From Flavobacterium sp. W4I14 (lineage in GTDB: Bacteria; Bacteroidota; Bacteroidia; Sphingobacteriales; Sphingobacteriaceae), in assembly GCA_030817875.1 (NCBI GenBank), contig JAUSZU010000001.1, forward strand, positions 4,278,001 to 4,342,000: 64,000 bases of DNA. Reading direction: 5' to 3'. Numbering within the stretch: position 1 is the stretch's first letter; each line of letters starts with the position of its first letter. A program made the position numbers and the translations under genes. The notes beneath the pieces are model-generated. The model was not told the origin of the DNA, made no database searches, and saw nothing but the letters and a program-made list of their open reading frames with translations. Below are positions 59,861-64,000 of this stretch, one piece after another.

Positions 59861-61489
59861 ATGAACAAGAAACAAACTTACCTCCTCGCCCTCTTAAGTG
59901 CATTTTTGCTATGGCTAGCCTGGCCACCAATGCCTTTTACCACCCCACTGTTATTGATCGGCCTGGTGCCTTTATTCGTTGCGCTCAATTCCATTTCAGG
60001 TAGTGCTGAGAAAAAGCAGGGGAAAAGAATTTTCTTGACTGCAGGCTTAACATTTTTGGTTTGGAATACGGCATCAACCTATTGGGTCTATAATGCCATA
60101 AGCGCATATAATACAGGTTTTATAGGAATAATAGTATCTTTTCTTGTCTCATTAATTCCTTACGGTTTAGGTGCACTTTTAATGACTTTTGCTTTTTGGT
60201 TATACTATCGATTGGGCAAATATGTAAATAAAAAGATCGCCTACCTGGGGTTAATTGCCTTTTATATCGCTTTAGAATATTTGCAGCAAACCTGGGATTT
60301 GGCTTTCCCTTGGATGACTCTAGGTAATGGTTTAGCAGGAATGCATCAGCTGGCGCAATGGTATGATTTTACCGGCATTTACGGAGGTTCACTGTGGATT
60401 TTAGTGAGCAATATCCTAGCTTTTGAAGCTTACAAGAAATTTAAATCACAAACAGGTTATTTAAGGTTTAGAACTGCAGGAATCTGGGCTTTGGTGGTAA
60501 TTATTCCCATCAGCATTTCATTAGCCAAATACTTTACAGCAGAACAAAAAGGTACGCCAAGCAATGTGGTGGTGGTTCAACCCAATATTGATCCTTATCA
60601 AAAGCTGGAGAATATCCCACCTTTGGAACAGGTTAAAATCTTAACACATTTATCCGATTCGATCGGACAAACCAACACCGAATATTTTATCTGGCCGGAA
60701 ACGGCTATACCAAGTTACGACAACGAAGATCGGATCCGCGAAACGACAACCTTTAGTACCCTACAAAACTTCATCAGTAAATATAAAAACGGCACACTGA
60801 TCACCGGAATAGAAAGCATTAAAATCTATCCCGACAAAAAAACACTTTCTGCACAGTACGACCAGCAGGCAAACCTTTATGTTGATCATTTCAATACGGC
60901 CATGCAGATCGAAAATTCAGCAGATGTTCGCTTTTACCATAAATCCAAGCTGGTACCTGGGGTAGAAAAAATGCCGTTCCCGAAAGTATTTTCCTTTTTA
61001 GATGGGGTTTTCGCACAACTGGGCGGAGCTGTTGGTGGATGGGGCTGGCAAGAAAAACCTGATGTGCTTTACGCACAAAGTGGAATCGGAGTTGCGCCAG
61101 TAATCTGTTACGAAAGTCTTTGGGGCGATTGGATTGGCCAATCGGTTAAAGATGGTGCGCAATTTATTGCTATTATCACTAATGATGGCTGGTGGGGAAA
61201 TACCTCTGGTAAAGACCAGCACATGATGTACGCAAAGCTTAGGGCAATTGAAACCCACCGTGATGTAGCCCGCTCAGCAAATACAGGGATATCTTGCTTC
61301 ATCAATCAGCGTGGCGACGTAACACAAAGCACCAAATGGTGGACAAGGACAGCAATAAAGGCAAACATTAACCTAAACGACGAGATTACCTTTTATGTAA
61401 AAAGTGGCGATATTATTGCAAAAATATTGAGTGTTTTAGCGGTTGTCTTAGCCTTGATCATTCCTTATAGAAAATGGGTAAAAAAATAA
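59861..61489 (+). CDS. lnt: Apolipoprotein N-acyltransferase
   Basis: The 542-residue protein has about six N-terminal membrane helices (LLALLSAFLLWLAWPPMPFT first), then a periplasmic nitrilase domain with the catalytic triad E280 (WPETAIPSY), K361 (YHKSKLVPGVE) and C416 (VICYESLWG), and a last helix. It adds the third acyl chain to lipoproteins. The adjacent lspA at 32 nt is the preceding step of the same pathway, which supports the call. Lgt is not in the window. Confidence 0.96.
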   Translation: MNKKQTYLLALLSAFLLWLAWPPMPFTTPLLLIGLVPLFVALNSISGSAEKKQGKRIFLTAGLTFLVWNTASTYWVYNAISAYNTGFIGIIVSFLVSLIPYGLGALLMTFAFWLYYRLGKYVNKKIAYLGLIAFYIALEYLQQTWDLAFPWMTLGNGLAGMHQLAQWYDFTGIYGGSLWILVSNILAFEAYKKFKSQTGYLRFRTAGIWALVVIIPISISLAKYFTAEQKGTPSNVVVVQPNIDPYQKLENIPPLEQVKILTHLSDSIGQTNTEYFIWPETAIPSYDNEDRIRETTTFSTLQNFISKYKNGTLITGIESIKIYPDKKTLSAQYDQQANLYVDHFNTAMQIENSADVRFYHKSKLVPGVEKMPFPKVFSFLDGVFAQLGGAVGGWGWQEKPDVLYAQSGIGVAPVICYESLWGDWIGQSVKDGAQFIAIITNDGWWGNTSGKDQHMMYAKLRAIETHRDVARSANTGISCFINQRGDVTQSTKWWTRTAIKANINLNDEITFYVKSGDIIAKILSVLAVVLALIIPYRKWVKK

Positions 61490-61521
61490 AAACCCATCTG
61501 TAAATTTCTAATTATAAAAAC

Positions 61522-62028
61522 ATGCAACAGTTAAAAAGCCTTAGGTGGTCTGTCTTATTATTACTGCTCACATTAAATTTTGGCTGCGATCAGATTTCTA
61601 AAAAAATTGTGCGTAAAGAGATTAGCGATTACGAACACATCAGCATTATACAAGACCGTTTTACCTTAACCAAAGTAGAAAACAGTGGTGCATTTTTAAG
61701 TCTTGGCGATAATATGCCCTACATCTTTAGACTCATTATTCTAACAGGCTTGCCATTACTATTTTTGGGCTACGGATTATATTTCCTCTTTGCCAAACGC
61801 AATTTACCAATGAGTATGCAAATTGCTTTGTGTTTTCTGATCGGTGGTGGAATTGGCAACCTATATGATCGGATTGTACATGGATCGGTTACCGATTTTA
61901 TGCATATGGATTTTTACCTCTTCCAAACAGGCGTTTTCAATTTTGCTGATATTTCGATCATGATTGGTGTAGGCATATTGCTTTTCCAATCGATTAGAAG
62001 TAATAGACTAAAACACGAGGTAGATTAG
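61522..62028 (+). CDS. lspA: Lipoprotein signal peptidase (signal peptidase II)
   Basis: The 168-residue membrane protein has four helices and the LspA motifs: the VENSGAFLSLGD box, GGGIGNLYDRI, and catalytic aspartates D125 (VTDFMHMDF) and D143 (FNFADISIMIG). It cleaves diacylated prolipoproteins before the conserved cysteine. It follows lnt on the same strand and probably shares its transcript, 32 nt apart. Confidence 0.96.
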   Translation: MQQLKSLRWSVLLLLLTLNFGCDQISKKIVRKEISDYEHISIIQDRFTLTKVENSGAFLSLGDNMPYIFRLIILTGLPLLFLGYGLYFLFAKRNLPMSMQIALCFLIGGGIGNLYDRIVHGSVTDFMHMDFYLFQTGVFNFADISIMIGVGILLFQSIRSNRLKHEVD

Positions 62029-62169
62029 GATAACAGGCAAGATTTCGTAATACTAATTAAGAATACAAAAAAATATGCATTTAAAATACATATTTGTATT
62101 TTTTGTATTATATTTATTTATGTAATACTCAATTGCAGCATATTACGATCTAAACCAAAAACCTAAACT

Positions 62170-62916
62170 ATGAAACACCTATTAACAAAAACTATGCTGA
62201 TTGCATTGCTCTCAGTAATGGTAATCTCGTGCTCGAAGAAAAATGAGATGCCAGCAGATCAGAAAAACGATATTCAAAACCAAAAAGTTCTTGCCTACAT
62301 CAAAAATCTTGGATTTACAGATGCACAGATTGTAGAAAGTGGCGAAAATTACGTTGTAGACGGCGATATCGTATTTAGCAAAACCATGGAAGTACCTGCC
62401 GATAATGGGAAGCCGATAACAGAACAGTATTACAATGGAAATATTGTAACCAATAGCAGTAATATCCGCGTTAAAATCGACCCTTCTATAAACGGGATGA
62501 TCAGCGAGATCAATTCTGCAATCAACCAATGGAATACAGTACCAAACTCCAAAATCAAATTTGTGATTACGACAGGTACTATTTATGATATCCTTATTAA
62601 AGTAGATAACACAATTGGAAGTTCTACATGCGGGCAGGCTTATTTATCAACCTCCAACGGTAAGGCTGGCAATACAGTTTGGATTAACCAAAACCTGATC
62701 CAGAACAATTCTTTTGCACAACGCACAAGAACCATAACACATGAATTTGGACATACCATTTCATTTAAACATACCAACCAATCTACAACCATTAATGTCC
62801 CTGGAGTTGGAGGAACCGATGCATTATCATTAATGAACGGTGGACAATGTGGAAGCGGCGCAACTGTTTTATCAGCAAAGGATAAACAGGCTACCGCAGT
62901 ATTGTACCCTTTATAA
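62170..62916 (+). CDS. M57-type metalloprotease lipoprotein
   Basis: The 248-residue protein has a lipoprotein signal with C21 (MKHLLTKTMLIALLSVMVIS, then C). The mature part includes SINGMISEINSAINQWNTVP and the zinc motif H191-E-F-G-H195-x5-H201 in THEFGHTISFKH, the HExxHxxxxxH form of M57 (dual-action HEIGH) peptidases. The C-terminal LMNGGQCGSGATVLSAKDK matches the later family block with a Met turn. It is expected to act outside the cell or on the surface. Confidence 0.9.
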   Translation: MKHLLTKTMLIALLSVMVISCSKKNEMPADQKNDIQNQKVLAYIKNLGFTDAQIVESGENYVVDGDIVFSKTMEVPADNGKPITEQYYNGNIVTNSSNIRVKIDPSINGMISEINSAINQWNTVPNSKIKFVITTGTIYDILIKVDNTIGSSTCGQAYLSTSNGKAGNTVWINQNLIQNNSFAQRTRTITHEFGHTISFKHTNQSTTINVPGVGGTDALSLMNGGQCGSGATVLSAKDKQATAVLYPL

Positions 62917-62958
62917 TTAAAAATCAGATAAATAACCTAAAAAGATCGTAATGCAATG

Positions 62959-62990
62959 GAAGCTGTTTCTCGGAAGCAGCTTCTTTTTTT
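62959..62990 (+). terminator. Terminator of the M57 gene
   Basis: GAAGCTGTTTC / GAAGCAGCTTC form an 11-bp stem with one G-U pair and a TCG-type loop, followed by seven T. Confidence 0.8.
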
Positions 62991-63092
62991 AAAATGATTT
63001 TGATACAAGGATTTCTTAACAAAGAATTGCCTCCTTTAAACAAACATATTTTTATCTTTAGGTGTTAAACAATCTAAAAATAAAATCCAATC

Positions 63093-63509
63093 ATGAAAAG
63101 AAATGCAACAGCCGTATGGCAAGGTTCTATTAAAGAAGGTAATGGTAACATCACTACACAAAGTACCACTTTAAATAATACTCAATACTCTTTTAATTCT
63201 CGCTTTGCAGAAGGTGTTGGCACAAATCCGGAGGAATTAATTGCTGCTGCGCACGCAGGCTGTTTTACCATGAAATTATCTGCTAACTTAACTGAAGCAG
63301 GATTTACAGCAGATAAATTAGAAACCAAATGTGAAATCAACCTGGATCCATCAAAAGGTGAAATTGTAGAATCGCACTTAACGCTAACCGCTTCTGTTCC
63401 TAATCTAACACAGGAAAAATTTGATGAGTTAGTAGCCGATGCAGAAAAAAACTGCCCAATCTCTAAATTATTAAACACAACGATTACCGTTGATGCGACT
63501 TTAGCGTAA
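63093..63509 (+). CDS. OsmC-family peroxiredoxin-like protein
   Basis: The 138-residue protein matches OsmC in length and has the redox cysteine pair: C57 in AAHAGCFTMKLSANL and C121 in EKNCPISKLLN. The conserved FAEGVGTNPEELI lies before C57. It would reduce organic hydroperoxides in the cytoplasm. Upstream TATCTTTA (63053-63060) is a possible -7 box. No partner reductase is adjacent. Confidence 0.93.
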   Translation: MKRNATAVWQGSIKEGNGNITTQSTTLNNTQYSFNSRFAEGVGTNPEELIAAAHAGCFTMKLSANLTEAGFTADKLETKCEINLDPSKGEIVESHLTLTASVPNLTQEKFDELVADAEKNCPISKLLNTTITVDATLA

Positions 63510-63535
63510 AATGTGATGGCGGACTGGTAATAGAT

Positions 63536-63620
63536 CGTCATTTCGAGCGGAGTGCAACGTAGTCGAGAAATCTGTCTAGAGAGATCTCTCCATTCTACTG
63601 CGCTTCAGTCGAGATGACGA
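63536..63620. repeat. Intergenic palindromic repeat (CGTCATTTCGAG family)
   Basis: CGTCATTTCGAGCGGAGTGC with GAAATCTGTCTAGAGAGATC in the centre and CAGTCGAGATGACG on the right. Same family as 871 and 15058. The rest up to the nadE stop is AT-rich without a gene. Confidence 0.7.
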
Positions 63621-63744
63621 CCCGTCTACAATTCATAGCTTATTAACCGTTTAACCAGTTAGCCAACAAGTAAATAGTTTTCAATTAACAATTTAACAAT
63701 CAGAACAACTTTCAAACCTCCTAACATTACAACATTAAAAACAC

Positions 63745-64000
63745 CTAAACCATATATTTCCCTACTATCGGCATTCTTCTGCCCATACCAAATGCTTTTG
63801 GCGATACCCTTAAAATTGGTGGTGTTTGATAGCGTTTAAATTCTGCAACATTAACCATTTTCAGAATCCGCAGCACCAATGCCTCATCAAAACCTTGAGC
63901 AATAATGGCTTTAGAGCCCTGTTTCTTCTCGATGTGCTGATATAATATTTTATCGAGAATTTCATATTCAGGTAAGGAATCAGAATCTTTTTGATCAGGC
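63745..64000 (-). CDS. nadE: NAD synthetase, C-terminal part, cut by window end
   Basis: The minus-strand frame has no start inside the window and encodes 84 residues up to a TAG at 63745-63747. The end has LPEYEILDKILYQHIEKKQG, GFDEALVLRILKMVNVAEFK, RYQTPPILRVSPKAFGMGRR and MPIVGKYMV, the C-terminal signature of glutamine-dependent NAD synthetases. It amidates nicotinate adenine dinucleotide to NAD. The N-terminal part cannot be seen. Confidence 0.85.
   Translation of the reverse strand, partial: PDQKDSDSLPEYEILDKILYQHIEKKQGSKAIIAQGFDEALVLRILKMVNVAEFKRYQTPPILRVSPKAFGMGRRMPIVGKYMV

Overview
The window looks like a chromosomal segment of a Bacteroidota bacterium, most likely Sphingobacteriaceae and close to Pedobacter. 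The evidence is AT-rich DNA, almost no Shine-Dalgarno sites, promoters of the TTTG-N19/20-TAnnTTTG type, many secreted proteins whose signal peptides end in A-Q, lipoproteins with S/A-C-K-K after the signal, an Oar-like TonB receptor, MmpS/GIN/DUF6515/DUF4369-type proteins, a bacterial-type carotenoid set, and dense intergenic palindromic repeats. The species name is inference. No phage, CRISPR array, conjugative element or full insertion sequence was found. Both edges cut genes: an XRE-cupin regulator on the left and the NAD synthetase C-terminus on the right.

Layout. 0-10 kb: cut XRE regulator, a 52-residue secreted peptide, a large TonB receptor, DUF4256, an ArsR-SRPBCC-DoxX-YdeI operon with a clear promoter/operator, PhzF, then a tRNA-Asn array in which two 100-residue GIY-YIG nuclease genes end inside tRNA-Asn-derived sequence. 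10-20 kb: PfkB kinase, small cytochrome b5-like protein, lycopene cyclase with an unknown partner, divergent crtI, a candidate small RNA, an ECF sigma factor, murB, a DUF4369/TlpA group with one broken lipoprotein gene, and crtZ. 20-35 kb: TetR-TolC-adaptor-RND efflux operon, a possible zinc hydrolase, MFS transporter, TPP riboswitch-thiD-tenA, a beta-propeller lipoprotein, lpdA and a small lipoprotein. 35-50 kb: TPR histidine kinase plus LuxR-type response regulator, VOC, DUF2306, HAD, phytase-like esterase, DUF6515, S15/CocE hydrolase, M1 peptidase, GIN-domain protein, DinB, nucleotidyltransferase and two outer-membrane beta-barrel proteins. 50-64 kb: a frameshifted secreted protein, fabV, GNAT, a cold-shock protein, SIMPL, serS, rsmI, PH/SHOCT protein, lnt-lspA, M57-type metalloprotease lipoprotein, OsmC, and partial nadE.

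How the genes work together. crtI, the lycopene cyclase and crtZ would turn phytoene into hydroxylated carotenoids, but phytoene synthase is not in the window. thiD and tenA form a riboswitch-controlled thiamine pyrimidine salvage unit. lnt and lspA give two of the three lipoprotein maturation steps. The RND operon is a complete tripartite pump with its own regulator.

The most unusual signals are in non-coding DNA. (1) tRNA-Asn derivatives carry a 16-bp palindrome in place of the 5' anticodon arm and supply the C-termini of the nuclease genes. (2) A roughly 300-350-bp intergenic element is present three to four times, and one copy is split by a MITE-like insertion with 19-bp terminal inverted repeats and a 9-10-bp target duplication. 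(3) A candidate small RNA lies downstream of crtI. (4) A cluster of four palindromes sits between 41.25 and 41.52 kb.
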